Shown: positions 33,214 through 41,602, counted from the stretch's first letter. The stretch: DNA of 64,000 bases from an uncultured Eubacteriales bacterium (GCA_934463265.1 CAKSIU010000001.1:1-64000), one strand, 5' to 3'. Notes: generated from the sequence alone by a model not told the origin. Program-made: numbers and translations.

Positions 33214-33302
33214 CCGCGGTCCGCGCTTTGTTTTTACAAAACGCATACGTCGTCAGAAAATATTTTCTGACGACAGCACGATTTTTAATCGAGTGGCCGC
33301 GG
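33214..33302. repeat. CLV-F: three-arm cloverleaf element
   Basis: An 8-bp outer stem (CCGCGGTC 33214-33221 with GGCCGCGG 33295-33302, one G-U) encloses a 9-position arm with one mismatch (33223-33231 with 33236-33244), a strong 11-12-bp arm (33249-33260 with 33263-33274) and a 5-bp arm (33279-33283 with 33287-33291). Confidence 0.75.
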
Positions 33303-33334
33303 AAAAGATAAATTCACGCACAAACCCAAATTAA

Positions 33335-33374
33335 GCGGGCACCAGCAGTCACAACTGCGACTGCTGACGCCCGC
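33335..33374. repeat. GC-rich hairpin next to CLV-F
   Basis: GCGGGC (33335-33340) pairs with GCCCGC (33369-33374) and, after a 2x2 internal loop, CAGCAGTC (33343-33350) pairs with GACTGCTG (33359-33366). It lies just after the ferredoxin stop and may terminate that transcript, although no T-run follows. Confidence 0.6.
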
Positions 33375-33394
33375 CATGAAAATCACACTGCAAA

Positions 33395-33565
33395 TTACTC
33401 TTGAGACGGCGCTCCAACAGGACAAACACTTGCACAAGTTCCACAAGATATGCAAATTTCCGGATTTATAACAAACTTGCCGTCAGCGGCAGAAATTGCT
33501 CCAACAGGGCATTCAGCCTCGCAAGCGCCGCAAGAAATACAGTCGTCACTAATTTTATAAGCCAT
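33395..33565 (-). CDS. 2[4Fe-4S] ferredoxin
   Basis: This 56-residue protein has two complete cluster motifs, CISCGACEAECPVGA and CISCGTCASVCPVGA, each C-X2-C-X2-C-X3-C-P. It is a typical clostridial ferredoxin carrying low-potential electrons for fermentative enzymes. It starts MAYKISDD after GGGAGGTG and has its own promoter at 33598-33626. Its position inside the ricT-trmN6 neighbourhood is not part of the usual order. Confidence 0.96.
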   Translation of the reverse strand: MAYKISDDCISCGACEAECPVGAISAADGKFVINPEICISCGTCASVCPVGAPSQE

Positions 33566-33597
33566 TTTTCAAACACCTCCCAAACGCAAACACTTAC

Positions 33598-33626
33598 ATT
33601 TTATCACATCTGAAAAAATACTGCAA
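33598..33626 (-). promoter_or_regulatory. Promoter of the ferredoxin gene
   Basis: Minus-strand TTGCAG (33626-33621), 17-nt spacer, TAAAAT (33603-33598). Confidence 0.7.
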
Positions 33627-33637
33627 ATAACAAATAT

Positions 33638-34501
33638 TTACTCCAAAATTCTCAACTCATCGAGCTCATTTTTGTTAAGATTAATTTTTGCGTCCTTAAT
33701 GATTTTAATATCTTTCAAATTAAAGCAAATTGGCGCAGCTTCAGGCGCGGAATCCATGCGAATTTTCAACATTCCAGTTAAAAGATTCTGCTCAATGACC
33801 GTGCCTTTGCCCTTTGGCGTATCCACAATCGCGCCTAATTTCGGTGCATTTTTGAGCAAATCAGCATACGCATCCTGCTCAAATTTCAAACAGCACATCA
33901 GTCGGCCGCAAGTTCCCGAAATTTTAACCGGATTCAAAGAAAGCCCTTGTTCCTTCGCCATTTTTATCGAAACCGGCTGAAACTCGTCCAAAAACGTTGC
34001 GCAGCAGAACGGTTTTCCACAAATTCCTAGTCCTCCAAGAGATTTAGCCTCGTCGCGAACGCCGACTTGCCGCAATTCTATTCGAGTTTTAAAGACTCCA
34101 GCCAATTCTTTCACAAGGCTCCGAAAGTCCACGCGCCCCTCCGCGGTAAAATAAAACAAAATTTTGCCGCCGTCAAAAGTGTACTCCACGTCGATAAGCC
34201 TCATTTCCAGATTATGCTTTTTTATTTTCTCATTGAAAAGCTTTCTGGCTCGAGCTTCTTTTTCTTTTAATTTTTCCAATCGCTCAACGTCTTTAAAATC
34301 GGCCTTTCGAATGACTTTTTTCAAATTTTTTACAAAATTATTATCGGAAAAATGCTTTTTTACGGCCACAACCCTGCCACAGTTCGGTCCCTGTGCGGTT
34401 TCCACTACAGCTAGGTCATTTATGTCAAATTTTTGATTGTTAGCCTTAAAATAATAAACTTTTCCAACTTCTTTAAATCTTACACCAATAATTTCGGACA
34501 T
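33638..34501 (-). CDS. ricT: PSP1-domain protein RicT (YaaT)
   Basis: The 287-residue protein starts with the PSP1 region (IGVRFKEVGKVYYF, QGPNCGRVV) and carries the conserved cysteines KPFCCATFLDEF and CGRLMCCLKFEQ. In Bacillus RicT works with RicA and RicF as an iron-sulfur complex that helps RNase Y process mRNA and supports sporulation. It lies 15 bp downstream of holB in the darA-holB-ricT order. Confidence 0.93.
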   Translation of the reverse strand: MSEIIGVRFKEVGKVYYFKANNQKFDINDLAVVETAQGPNCGRVVAVKKHFSDNNFVKNLKKVIRKADFKDVERLEKLKEKEARARKLFNEKIKKHNLEMRLIDVEYTFDGGKILFYFTAEGRVDFRSLVKELAGVFKTRIELRQVGVRDEAKSLGGLGICGKPFCCATFLDEFQPVSIKMAKEQGLSLNPVKISGTCGRLMCCLKFEQDAYADLLKNAPKLGAIVDTPKGKGTVIEQNLLTGMLKIRMDSAPEAAPICFNLKDIKIIKDAKINLNKNELDELRILE

Positions 34502-34516
34502 TTTTACCTCCTAAAC

Positions 34517-35500
34517 TCACGAATCGCTATTAACCACTTTGAATAAATTAGAGCAAAAAAAAGTAGATATTTTTGTCATATTTACGTTTCTTTCAATATA
34601 ATTTTGGGTACAAAATGTAGCACCTATCATTTTTAAAATTTGTTTCATTGATAAATTCTCTGACAACATTTTAGCACAACTATTCTTTTCTGCAACAGGA
34701 GATTTTGACGAAAAAATCATGGCATCCCTGAGTATGGAGCTAAAAAAATTCAACATCGAATTAAAATCTTTTTTGCTATCCGAAAGTTGAGCTACCAAAG
34801 TCAATAACTCAAATTCATTCGACGAAATCAAACTTAACGCTATTTTTTTGGTAATATCTGATATTTTTTCCCAATCAGAAAGTGTCATCAGGTCGAGCAT
34901 TGTGCCAATATTGCCCTTAGACACTTGCCAAAATTCCTCAAAATTTTCCTCAGGATAATTTTGGAGCAAATAATCATGTAGTTCTTCCTGTGCGACCGTA
35001 TTTAAAGCCATTTGTTGAGTTCTTGAGCGGATTGTCGGAAGAATATTAGCAGAATTTGTGCAAGTTAATATGAAAATAACATTTTTTGGAGGTTCTTCCA
35101 GCACTTTCAAAAGAGCATTTTGTGCAGGAACACCCATATTATCAACATCGGAGAAAATGTAAACCTTATTCTGCACCTCATTCGGAGCAATATAAGCATC
35201 AGCTCGAATCTTCCTCACCGTTGCAATGCTATAAGTCTGCAAAATGCCGGTCTTTTCGGGATAAATTACATCCGGATGAATAAATTTTTGTGCTTTTTTG
35301 CAGTTAGAACAACTTTCGCAAGCCACCCCTGCTTTTGGATTCGTACAGACTGCAGTTTGTGCAATTATATTTGCCAAGGTTTTCTTTCCCAAACCTTTTG
35401 CTCCCTCCAGCAAAAACGCATGAAAAACTTTATTTTGCTCAAATAAAGCCTGTAATTGTGCTTTTACCTCATGATTTCCTACAAAATCGTTAAAATTCAT
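34517..35500 (-). CDS. holB: DNA polymerase III subunit delta-prime
   Basis: The 327-residue AAA+ clamp-loader protein has ALFEQNKVFHAFLLEGAKGLGKKTLA (Walker-A region), a zinc module C-X8-C-X2-C-X2-C in CTNPKAGVACESCSNC, and the SRC-like motif in TIRSRTQ (about residue 175). It forms part of the clamp loader that places the DnaN clamp on DNA. It is 11 bp from darA and 15 bp from ricT, so the three are co-transcribed. Confidence 0.93.
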   Translation of the reverse strand: MNFNDFVGNHEVKAQLQALFEQNKVFHAFLLEGAKGLGKKTLANIIAQTAVCTNPKAGVACESCSNCKKAQKFIHPDVIYPEKTGILQTYSIATVRKIRADAYIAPNEVQNKVYIFSDVDNMGVPAQNALLKVLEEPPKNVIFILTCTNSANILPTIRSRTQQMALNTVAQEELHDYLLQNYPEENFEEFWQVSKGNIGTMLDLMTLSDWEKISDITKKIALSLISSNEFELLTLVAQLSDSKKDFNSMLNFFSSILRDAMIFSSKSPVAEKNSCAKMLSENLSMKQILKMIGATFCTQNYIERNVNMTKISTFFCSNLFKVVNSDS

Positions 35501-35511
35501 AAAAATACTCC

Positions 35512-35835
35512 CTAAAGCTTCTCAAACCTGTCCACATCAAGAACAAAAACCGTCGCTCCACCGATGGTAATCTCAAACGGAATTGCACTATACATTCCGA
35601 CCTCAAGAGGCGTCGCGTTTGGCACACTTTGCTTGCGCTTGTGGCTTTTGCTTTTGACAATTTTTATAACTTCATCCACGCGTTCATCGTCGACGCCGGT
35701 TATAAAAGTCGTGTTGCCAACCTTCAAAAATCCACCTGTAGTCGAGAGTTTCGTCACTGAAAAGCCGTTATCCGTAAGCGCGTTCAAAACAGCATTTGCG
35801 TCGTCGCTGTTCACAATTGCAAGAATCAGTTTCAC
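35512..35835 (-). CDS. darA: Cyclic-di-AMP receptor, DarA/PstA family
   Basis: The 107-residue PII-like protein matches the family: VKLILAIVNSDDANAVLNAL, then STTGGFLKVGNTTFITGVDDERVDEVI, ending in FVLDVDRFEKL. It forms a trimer that binds c-di-AMP; the downstream output is unknown in most species. I take the GTG at 35835, which follows GAGGTGAT, rather than the GTG three codons upstream inside that site. It heads the darA-holB-ricT operon. Confidence 0.93.
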   Translation of the reverse strand: MKLILAIVNSDDANAVLNALTDNGFSVTKLSTTGGFLKVGNTTFITGVDDERVDEVIKIVKSKSHKRKQSVPNATPLEVGMYSAIPFEITIGGATVFVLDVDRFEKL

Positions 35836-35866
35836 GATAATCACCTCAAAAATGAAAATTACGCAT

Positions 35867-37198
35867 TTATTTTATCACATCTATCGAAAAAATTCCATAG
35901 TATAACAAATTTTTGATAGAATTTTCGGTAACAATTTCGCCAGGTAACAATATAGGAATTCCTGGCGGGCAAGGACAAACTGTATTTGCGCTGATTTTTC
36001 CTAGAGAATCTCGGATTTTCACGGATGCTGAAGCACTAAATAACGCTTCATGAAGAGATTTTTTTATAATTGGCATCTCAAAAATCGGCGCTTTATTTTG
36101 TATATATTCACCAATCGGAAGCATTTTTATCGTTTTGCCTAATTTAGCAAAATCTTTTTTGGAATTCATTGGAGTTGCGATGAAAACCACTCTTTCTCTG
36201 TCTGAAAATTCCGGTTCTATGCCATTTGTGCGAAAATATTTTGCCGCGTCGTCCCCCGAAATTCCGATTTTGGCCGTATTTAAAACCAATCTTACAGGGT
36301 CAACATTTTCATAATCATCGAGAATACCTTTTTGTTTTGCAATTTTTTTAATCTTAGCAACATCATTTTCGAGCTTTAAATATGCCTTTTTTCCACTTTT
36401 ATTCAACCAAGCTCTGCAGACGTCAAGCGAGGCCATTATCGGATAAGATGGACTTGTAGAGCCGAAAATTGACATGGCTTTTTTTGCATTTTTTACATAT
36501 TTTTCGTTCGCAATATGTAAAAGTGCACCATCAGTCAGCACGGGCAAGGTTTTATGCGCCGAATCTGACACCATATCTGCGCCGAAAGTAACTGGATGAA
36601 TGTCCCTTGACAAAAATTTCAAGTGCGCACCATGAGCATTATCCACAAGCAACGGCACGTCATATTTATGACAAATTTTCGCGATGCTTTCGGTATCAGC
36701 AATATGCCCAAAATAATCAGGACTTGTTATATAAACGCAATCAATTTTTTCATTTTTTTGCAACATTTTATCAATTTTGTTTGCATCTATTTGTGAAAAA
36801 TCACTCATATTATCGCTTACTTTCGACATTAGCCATTTGACTTCTGCATTTAAAATTGCCATCGTATTTACTGCACTTTTATGAATCATTCGCGACGCTA
36901 TGACTTTTCCACCAAAAGGTACCGCTAATTTTAACATGGTTTGTATGCACAAAGTACAACCTCCTGCAGAAAAAATTGTGCTTTTTGCCCCATAAAGTTG
37001 CGACATGAGTTCTTCTGCCTCCTTTATAGCTCCCGAAGCTTCATAAAGGCTGTCTGTGTCCGGAAGCTCGGTGAAATCTAATTCAAGAAGCCTTTTATTT
37101 AATATTTTTTTCGAGTTTTTGTGTCCTGGTGTGTGAAATGACGCTCGATTTAAACTTTTGTGCATTTTTAACGCGCTATATAATGGTGTTTTTTTCAT
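35867..37198 (-). CDS. PLP-dependent Orn/Lys/Arg decarboxylase
   Basis: The protein of about 443 residues is a fold-type I PLP enzyme: SFHTPGHKN near the start, LYGAKSTIFSAGGCT, aspartate in VPLLVDNAHGAH, and the PLP lysine in SDSAHKTLPVLTDGA. A short C-terminal domain follows with CPPGIPILLPGE. This compact clostridial form is often placed just before tmk/darA/holB; tmk is missing here. It makes a diamine from lysine, ornithine or arginine; which one cannot be told. The start at MKKTPLY follows CAGGAAA; an ATG nine codons upstream is also possible. Confidence 0.88.
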   Translation of the reverse strand: MKKTPLYSALKMHKSLNRASFHTPGHKNSKKILNKRLLELDFTELPDTDSLYEASGAIKEAEELMSQLYGAKSTIFSAGGCTLCIQTMLKLAVPFGGKVIASRMIHKSAVNTMAILNAEVKWLMSKVSDNMSDFSQIDANKIDKMLQKNEKIDCVYITSPDYFGHIADTESIAKICHKYDVPLLVDNAHGAHLKFLSRDIHPVTFGADMVSDSAHKTLPVLTDGALLHIANEKYVKNAKKAMSIFGSTSPSYPIMASLDVCRAWLNKSGKKAYLKLENDVAKIKKIAKQKGILDDYENVDPVRLVLNTAKIGISGDDAAKYFRTNGIEPEFSDRERVVFIATPMNSKKDFAKLGKTIKMLPIGEYIQNKAPIFEMPIIKKSLHEALFSASASVKIRDSLGKISANTVCPCPPGIPILLPGEIVTENSIKNLLYYGIFSIDVIK

Positions 37199-37235
37199 AT
37201 AATTTCCTGTATTTGCCTCTCTCATAAAATTAAAC

Positions 37236-37259
37236 GCACCGCACTATATCGCGCGGTGC
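37236..37259 (-). repeat. H5: conserved-loop hairpin
   Basis: GCACCGC (37236-37242) pairs with GCGGTGC (37253-37259) around ACTATATCGC (37243-37252). It lies between fba and the decarboxylase gene, both on the minus strand, just after fba. Confidence 0.75.
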
Positions 37260-37270
37260 AAGTCTTTTCA

Positions 37271-38206
37271 TTAAGCCTTGTTGGCACTGCCCAAAACATT
37301 TTTTATTTTGTGCGAAACCATATTGTAAATGGCTTCTCTGGCCGGATTCAAGTACTGTCTTGGGTCAAAATGCGACGGATTTTCGTTAAAATATTTTCGA
37401 ATTGTTCCTGTCATTGCCAACCGTAAATCTGAATCTATGTTTATCTTGCAAACGGCCATTTTGGCGGCTTCTCGTAGCATTTCTTCCGGAATTCCTATCG
37501 CATCCGGCATTTGACCGCCATTTTCGTTTATCATGCTGACAAATTCCGGTATCACCGACGACGCTCCATGCAGAACTATTGGGAAATCAGGGATTCTTTT
37601 TTCAATTTCTTTCAGTATGTCGAAACGCAACTGCGGATTTTGTCCTGGCTTGAATTTGTACGCTCCATGACTCGTTCCTATCGCGATTGCAAGCGAATCC
37701 ACACCTGTACGTGTAACAAAATCTTCCACCTGCGCCGGGTCTGTATACAAAGCCTTGTCACTAGACACGTTTACTTCATCCTCTATCCCCGCCAGTCGAC
37801 CCAACTCCGCTTCTACCGTTACATTCCGAGGTTTCGCATAATCTACAACTCGCTTCGCCAATTCAATATTTTCTTCGTAATTTAAGCTGGAGCCATCAAT
37901 CATCACCGACGTAAATCCGCCATCTATACAGCTTTTGCACAATTCAAAACTGTCGCCGTGGTCCAAATGCAACGCTATCGGAACCGGTGTTTCTATTACG
38001 GCGGCCTCCACCAGCTTCATCAAATATGTATGGCTTGCATATTTCCTTGCGCCCGCTGACACTTGCAAAATTACCGGCGAAATTAACTCTTTGCACGCTT
38101 TAGTTATGCCCTGAACGATTTCCATGTTGTTTACGTTGAACGCACCCACCGCATAGTTCTCTTTATACGCTTTTTGTAGCATTTCTTTCGTGTTTACTAA
38201 TGACAT
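37271..38206 (-). CDS. fba: Class II fructose-1,6-bisphosphate aldolase
   Basis: The 311-residue zinc enzyme has AVGAFNVNNMEIVQGI, the zinc-binding HLDHGDSFELC, TVEAELGRLAG, IAIGTSHGAYKF and VLHGASSV, all class II aldolase signatures. It cleaves fructose-1,6-bisphosphate to triose phosphates in glycolysis. It is a single-gene unit with CLV-G upstream and H5 downstream. Confidence 0.95.
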   Translation of the reverse strand: MSLVNTKEMLQKAYKENYAVGAFNVNNMEIVQGITKACKELISPVILQVSAGARKYASHTYLMKLVEAAVIETPVPIALHLDHGDSFELCKSCIDGGFTSVMIDGSSLNYEENIELAKRVVDYAKPRNVTVEAELGRLAGIEDEVNVSSDKALYTDPAQVEDFVTRTGVDSLAIAIGTSHGAYKFKPGQNPQLRFDILKEIEKRIPDFPIVLHGASSVIPEFVSMINENGGQMPDAIGIPEEMLREAAKMAVCKINIDSDLRLAMTGTIRKYFNENPSHFDPRQYLNPAREAIYNMVSHKIKNVLGSANKA

Positions 38207-38254
38207 TCTTCATCATTCCTTCAATATGAATATTTTTTCGGTCAGAAAGCTCTG

Positions 38255-38395
38255 TGCGGGCCCACAAGGCCAAAAATGCAAAATTAACCAGAATAAATTT
38301 CATTTGTCTATATTTTGCATTTTTGAGACCATTAACTCAATTTTGAGTTAATGGTCAGCGCCGCCGCAAAAGCGGCGGCGCGCCCTGCGGGCGCA
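38255..38395. repeat. CLV-G: multi-arm element with weak outer stem
   Basis: Three long arms lie in a row: a perfect 14-bp hairpin (38271-38284 with 38312-38325), a perfect 14-bp hairpin (38327-38340 with 38343-38356) and a 10-bp GC hairpin with loop AAAA (38358-38367 with 38372-38381). A further GCGCCC-TGC-GGGCGC fold (38380-38394) partly overlaps it. The outer stem is only about 7 bp with a bulge (TGCG..CCC with GGGCGCA). Confidence 0.75.
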
Positions 38396-38583
38396 ACCGG
38401 GGCTTACTGCTAACCCTAAAACAGCAAACTTTACAATTAATTATAGAACAAAAAAGAATAAATATAAAGAGAATCTTACTTAAAAAAGTGTAAACTGACT
38501 TAAAGATATACCGAGAAAAAAAGAGAAAAATAATGATAACTAAAGTTTTTATGAATGTAAATTAAAATAATAAAAAATTATGC
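38396..38583. other. Right flank of CLV-G and AT-rich spacer
   Basis: Positions 38398-38412 contain CCGGGGCTTACTGC, whose reverse complement shares GCAGTAAGCCCC with the palindromic region before mnmE (63841-63852). The rest, up to the rplM promoter, is AT-rich with nothing recognisable. Confidence 0.4.
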
Positions 38584-38613
38584 TTGACACGAGTACAGCA
38601 TAAGTGGTAAAAT
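38584..38613 (+). promoter_or_regulatory. Promoter of rplM-rpsI
   Basis: TTGACA (38584-38589), 18-nt spacer, TAAAAT (38608-38613). Confidence 0.75.
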
Positions 38614-38654
38614 TTAAGAAATAAATAAACTTAATTATCTTAGGAGGAACAAAA

Positions 38655-39083
38655 ATGTCAACATTTATGCCAAAACAGCATGAAATTTCTCGCAAATGGT
38701 ATGTAATTGACGCTGCCGGCAAACCTCTCGGACGAGTTGCTGCTCAAGTGGCCGTATTGCTTCGTGGCAAGCACAAGCCAACTTTTGCCCCGCACGTTGA
38801 TTGTGGCGACCATGTTATTGTCATTAACTGCAAAGATGCCGTATTAACAGGTAACAAATTGACTCAAAAACATTATTATCACCACACGGGTTACATTGGT
38901 CACTTAAAGGACACCCGTTATGACAAAATTATGGCTGAAAAGCCCGAATTTGCTATGAGTTTAGCCGTTAAAGGCATGATTCCGGATACAACTATCGGAA
39001 GAAAAGCTTTAACCAGACTTCGCGTTTTTGCTGGCGCTGAACATTCTCATACCGCTCAACAGCCAGAAATTTTTAACATGTAA
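38655..39083 (+). CDS. rplM: Large-subunit ribosomal protein uL13
   Basis: The 142-residue protein carries L13 hallmarks: RKWYVIDAAGKPLGRVAAQVA, LRGKHKPTFAPHVDCGDHVIVIN and AVKGMIPDTTIGRKALTRLRVFAG. It binds 23S rRNA early in 50S assembly. An AGGAGGAAC site precedes the ATG, and rpsI follows 16 bp downstream as in most bacteria. Confidence 0.98.
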   Translation: MSTFMPKQHEISRKWYVIDAAGKPLGRVAAQVAVLLRGKHKPTFAPHVDCGDHVIVINCKDAVLTGNKLTQKHYYHHTGYIGHLKDTRYDKIMAEKPEFAMSLAVKGMIPDTTIGRKALTRLRVFAGAEHSHTAQQPEIFNM

Positions 39084-39099
39084 GAAAGGAGTTATAATC

Positions 39100-39501
39100 A
39101 TGTACAATAAAGCTTCATATTTTTACGGAACCGGTCGAAGAAAAAGTTCCGTTGCCAGAGTGCGTGTTTACAAAGGTACCGGCAAAATCATCATTAACGA
39201 CAGGCCTATCGACGAATATTTTGGTCTTGAAACTTTAAAATTAATCGTTCGTCAGCCCCTGGTTTTAACCGATACTGACGGCAAATTTGACGTTATTTGC
39301 AGAGTTGCCGGCGGTGGAGTTACTGGTCAAGCTGGCGCAATTCGTCACGGAATTTCGCGAGCACTTCTTCAATACGACACCGAAAATTTACGTCCATTGC
39401 TCAAAAAAGCTGGCTTCTTAACTCGCGATCCACGTATGAAAGAACGTAAAAAATACGGCTTGAAAGCGGCTCGTAGAGCGCCCCAATTTTCAAAGAGATA
39501 A
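39100..39501 (+). CDS. rpsI: Small-subunit ribosomal protein uS9
   Basis: The 133-residue protein has FYGTGRRKSSVARV at the start and DPRMKERKKYGLKAARRAPQFSKR at the end (written here in two blocks: DPRMKERKKYG and KAARRAPQFSKR), the basic tail that reaches the P-site tRNA. The ATG at 39100 follows GAAAGGAG, 16 bp after rplM. Hairpin H6 follows. Confidence 0.98.
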   Translation: MYNKASYFYGTGRRKSSVARVRVYKGTGKIIINDRPIDEYFGLETLKLIVRQPLVLTDTDGKFDVICRVAGGGVTGQAGAIRHGISRALLQYDTENLRPLLKKAGFLTRDPRMKERKKYGLKAARRAPQFSKR

Positions 39502-39524
39502 TATTTTATCTATATCACTCATTG

Positions 39525-39550
39525 CAGCCCGCACTATACCGCGCGGGCTG
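39525..39550 (+). repeat. H6: conserved-loop hairpin after rpsI
   Basis: CAGCCCGC (39525-39532) pairs with GCGGGCTG (39543-39550) around ACTATACCGC (39533-39542), followed by TTTATTTT. It is the only member in which the upstream gene's transcript carries ACUAUACCGC rather than GCGGUAUAGU. Confidence 0.78.
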
Positions 39551-39689
39551 TTTATTTTCGACAAAAATAAGTTGAAACCACAATTTATTTGTCGAAAAAG
39601 CAGAAATTTCTTTAAATTGCGTTATTTTTCTTTTTTAGAAACAAAATTAAATTTTATGTGCTATAAGTAAAAAAACAATGATGTGTTTT

Positions 39690-40349
39690 ATGAAAAAATT
39701 ATTATCAAGTGTGTTAACTTTAACACTAATCCTTAACTTTTTTGGCGTAAATTGACGCGCTGAGAATGAAATTCAATCGGAAAACAGTGAAGTTAAAGTA
39801 TCTGAAGAAATAAAACAAATTAACGACAACTTAGCTCAGATAAAAAACAAAAACTCAACTGAAACTGAGGAAAAATCAACAGAAGAAGTAAAATCTTCTG
39901 AAACGGCTGAAAATGTTAGCTCCGAAGCTCAAAAAGACACAAGCAAACCTGCAAAAAAATCTTTTAGAGAAAAACAAATTGAAAAGTTAAACAAAGAAAT
40001 TCAAAACCTTGAAAAAACTTCAAACAAGAAGTATTTTTGGAAGAAATTTTTTATAAACACAGCGAAAATTCTTGTTATTAGTGAAATCATGCTTAGAGTC
40101 TTTTATAACGTCGGCAGTGCTGTTATTCAAAGTTATAACGAAGGTTATACAAACGGTTTTAATGCGGGGTTCGCAAGTTGTCCCAAAGCTCCAGCACCCG
40201 ATTCTGAATTAAAAGAAAAATTTAAATCCGTCGTGAAATCTATTTTGACAAAATTGCATCCAGACAACTTTAAAAATATAAAAAGTTTTGATGATATAAA
40301 AGAGTTTTATTATAAAATAAACAATTTTTATGACGATTATTTAAAATAA
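39690..40349 (+). pseudogene. Exported coiled-coil protein interrupted by TGA at codon 22
   Basis: One frame runs from ATG 39690 to TAA 40349 (220 codons) with a single interruption, TGA at 39753-39755. The signal peptide MKKLLSSVLTLTLILNFFGVN aligns residue for residue with the intact paralogue at 40456, whose codon 22 is TGC (Cys). After the stop come a Glu/Lys/Ser-rich coiled region, a hydrophobic segment and a C-terminal domain with NEGYTNGFNAGF, a motif the paralogue also has. The ribosome binding site of the paralogue (AAAAGGAG) is missing here. It is probably a decaying duplicate. Confidence 0.75.
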
Positions 40350-40357
40350 AACTTAAC

Positions 40358-40400
40358 CATCCCTTTGCTCTTTAAGTAAAGGGATGAATTTTTTGATTTT
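40358..40400 (+). terminator. Terminator between the exported paralogues
   Basis: CATCCCTTT (40358-40366) pairs with AAAGGGATG (40378-40386), followed by AATTTTTTGATTTT. Confidence 0.85.
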
Positions 40401-40425
40401 CAAAAACGCTATTTTATGCTATAAT
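40397..40425 (+). promoter_or_regulatory. Promoter of the intact exported paralogue
   Basis: TTTTCA (40397-40402), 17-nt spacer, TATAAT (40420-40425). A related TATGTGCTATAA lies before the broken copy. Confidence 0.55.
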
Positions 40426-40455
40426 ACTTGTAAATTAATCAAAAGGAGATATTTT

Positions 40456-41223
40456 ATGAAAAAATTATTATCAACAGCTTTAGCCTTGACACTGGCTTTT
40501 AATCCGCTCGTTGGATACTGCGAAAATTTAGATGAAAAAATTCCGACCTCGGTTTCTGCTGATTTTAAAGAAAATCCGAGCCCAAATAATACCAAATCCG
40601 CCGCCGATGCCGTCCCTTCTGAGGTCGAACCTAAAGATTCTCATGTTTCTGCAAAAAAAGTTGACGAATTATTATCTTATTTCAAGTCAAAAATTGAAAA
40701 AATTAAAACTTTAATTAGCCAAAAAGCTTCCGAACAAAAAAACAATAATATCCTCGAAAAACAAAAAGAATCTCAAATGCTACAAGGCATGTCTACAAAC
40801 CAATATTTAGTTCATCAGCTAAAAAATCTGGGCTTTAATATTTTTAAATATTCATCAATCTTTTGTTCCGCAGCCATTCCAGGATTCATTTACACGCTTG
40901 CAAAATCAAATGAAGGCTATAAAAAAGGTCAAAGTGAGGGTTATAATGACGGCAAAAAATCAGGCGAAGCGGCCGGCGAACAAACTCGAAAATCTGCCGA
41001 AAAAGAAGGTCAGGAAATTATAAACAGAGCCAAGGAATCCGGAAAAAATGCTTTTATTAATTCAAATCTTGCACTAAACGACACTATTTCTTACCTTGAT
41101 TTACTTATCCAAACCTTAGACGGAAGCTCAGATTCTCTTACGACAAACATACTTGTTGCTGGCGCTCGTCAAAATTTAGAAAAAATAAATAATTTTATAG
41201 ACGAACAAATAAAAAATAACTGA
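40456..41223 (+). CDS. Exported coiled-coil protein, unknown
   Basis: The 255-residue protein has a signal peptide (about 1-22; MKKLLSTALALTLAFNPLVGYC), a Ser/Pro/Asp-rich stretch, a first coiled region (about 65-105), a hydrophobic segment (about 128-150) and a glycine-periodic stretch NEGYKKGQSEGYNDGKKSGEAAGEQ (in two halves), then a C-terminal helical domain. Cys22 lies where a lipobox could be but the LxGC pattern is poor (VGYC). AAAAGGAG precedes the ATG. It is a neighbour-duplicate of the interrupted gene at 39690. Function unknown. Confidence 0.65.
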   Translation: MKKLLSTALALTLAFNPLVGYCENLDEKIPTSVSADFKENPSPNNTKSAADAVPSEVEPKDSHVSAKKVDELLSYFKSKIEKIKTLISQKASEQKNNNILEKQKESQMLQGMSTNQYLVHQLKNLGFNIFKYSSIFCSAAIPGFIYTLAKSNEGYKKGQSEGYNDGKKSGEAAGEQTRKSAEKEGQEIINRAKESGKNAFINSNLALNDTISYLDLLIQTLDGSSDSLTTNILVAGARQNLEKINNFIDEQIKNN

Positions 41224-41284
41224 TAATCATTCTACTTATGCCCGCACCACTAATTTTAATTAAGTTAAATATTTTGTTTTATTT

Positions 41285-41320
41285 TTCCTCTCCTATTTTA
41301 TCGGAGAGGAATTTTTTAAG
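41285..41320 (+). terminator. Terminator after the exported coiled-coil protein
   Basis: TTCCTCTCC (41285-41293) pairs with GGAGAGGAA (41303-41311), followed by TTTTTT. A wider AT-rich pairing (CACTAATTT with AAATTAGTG) brackets it. Confidence 0.85.
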
Positions 41321-41497
41321 TTAAATTAGTGTAACAAATTGTAACGATTTTGTAACTATTGAATTTCTGCCTTTTGCACAAATCAAATCCCATAAATTTA
41401 CATAATCTGCGTTTTTCAAGGATTTTCATCTCTTTTAATCTGCCCTAAACTTGGCGTTTCTTTGTGAACAATAAACAAAAAGTAGGTTTTGCAGCAT

Positions 41498-41526
41498 TTG
41501 ACAATTGTTTATCCAGATTTTATAAT
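41498..41526 (+). promoter_or_regulatory. Promoter of the RpfB-like gene
   Basis: Consensus TTGACA (41498-41503), 17-nt spacer, consensus TATAAT (41521-41526). The preceding stretch 41321-41497 contains repeated TGTAAC words but no recognised riboswitch. Confidence 0.9.
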
Positions 41527-41602
41527 TATATTCGTAAGTTCATTTTAAACTCGATTTTTAAATGTATTTATTACATAAAGGTTACGAAATGGAGGAATAT
41601 TT

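Noticed and set aside
39690..40349. TGA read as an amino acid (alternative code or selenocysteine)
   Set aside because: dnaA, jag and the paralogue at 40456 end at TGA, so TGA is a stop here; no SECIS-like structure follows codon 22, and the ribosome binding site is missing. Kept as a pseudogene.
41224..41602. Cyclic-di-AMP (ydaO) riboswitch upstream of the RpfB-like gene
   Set aside because: Such genes often carry one, but the consensus promoter ends only 76 bp before the start and the conserved riboswitch blocks are absent.
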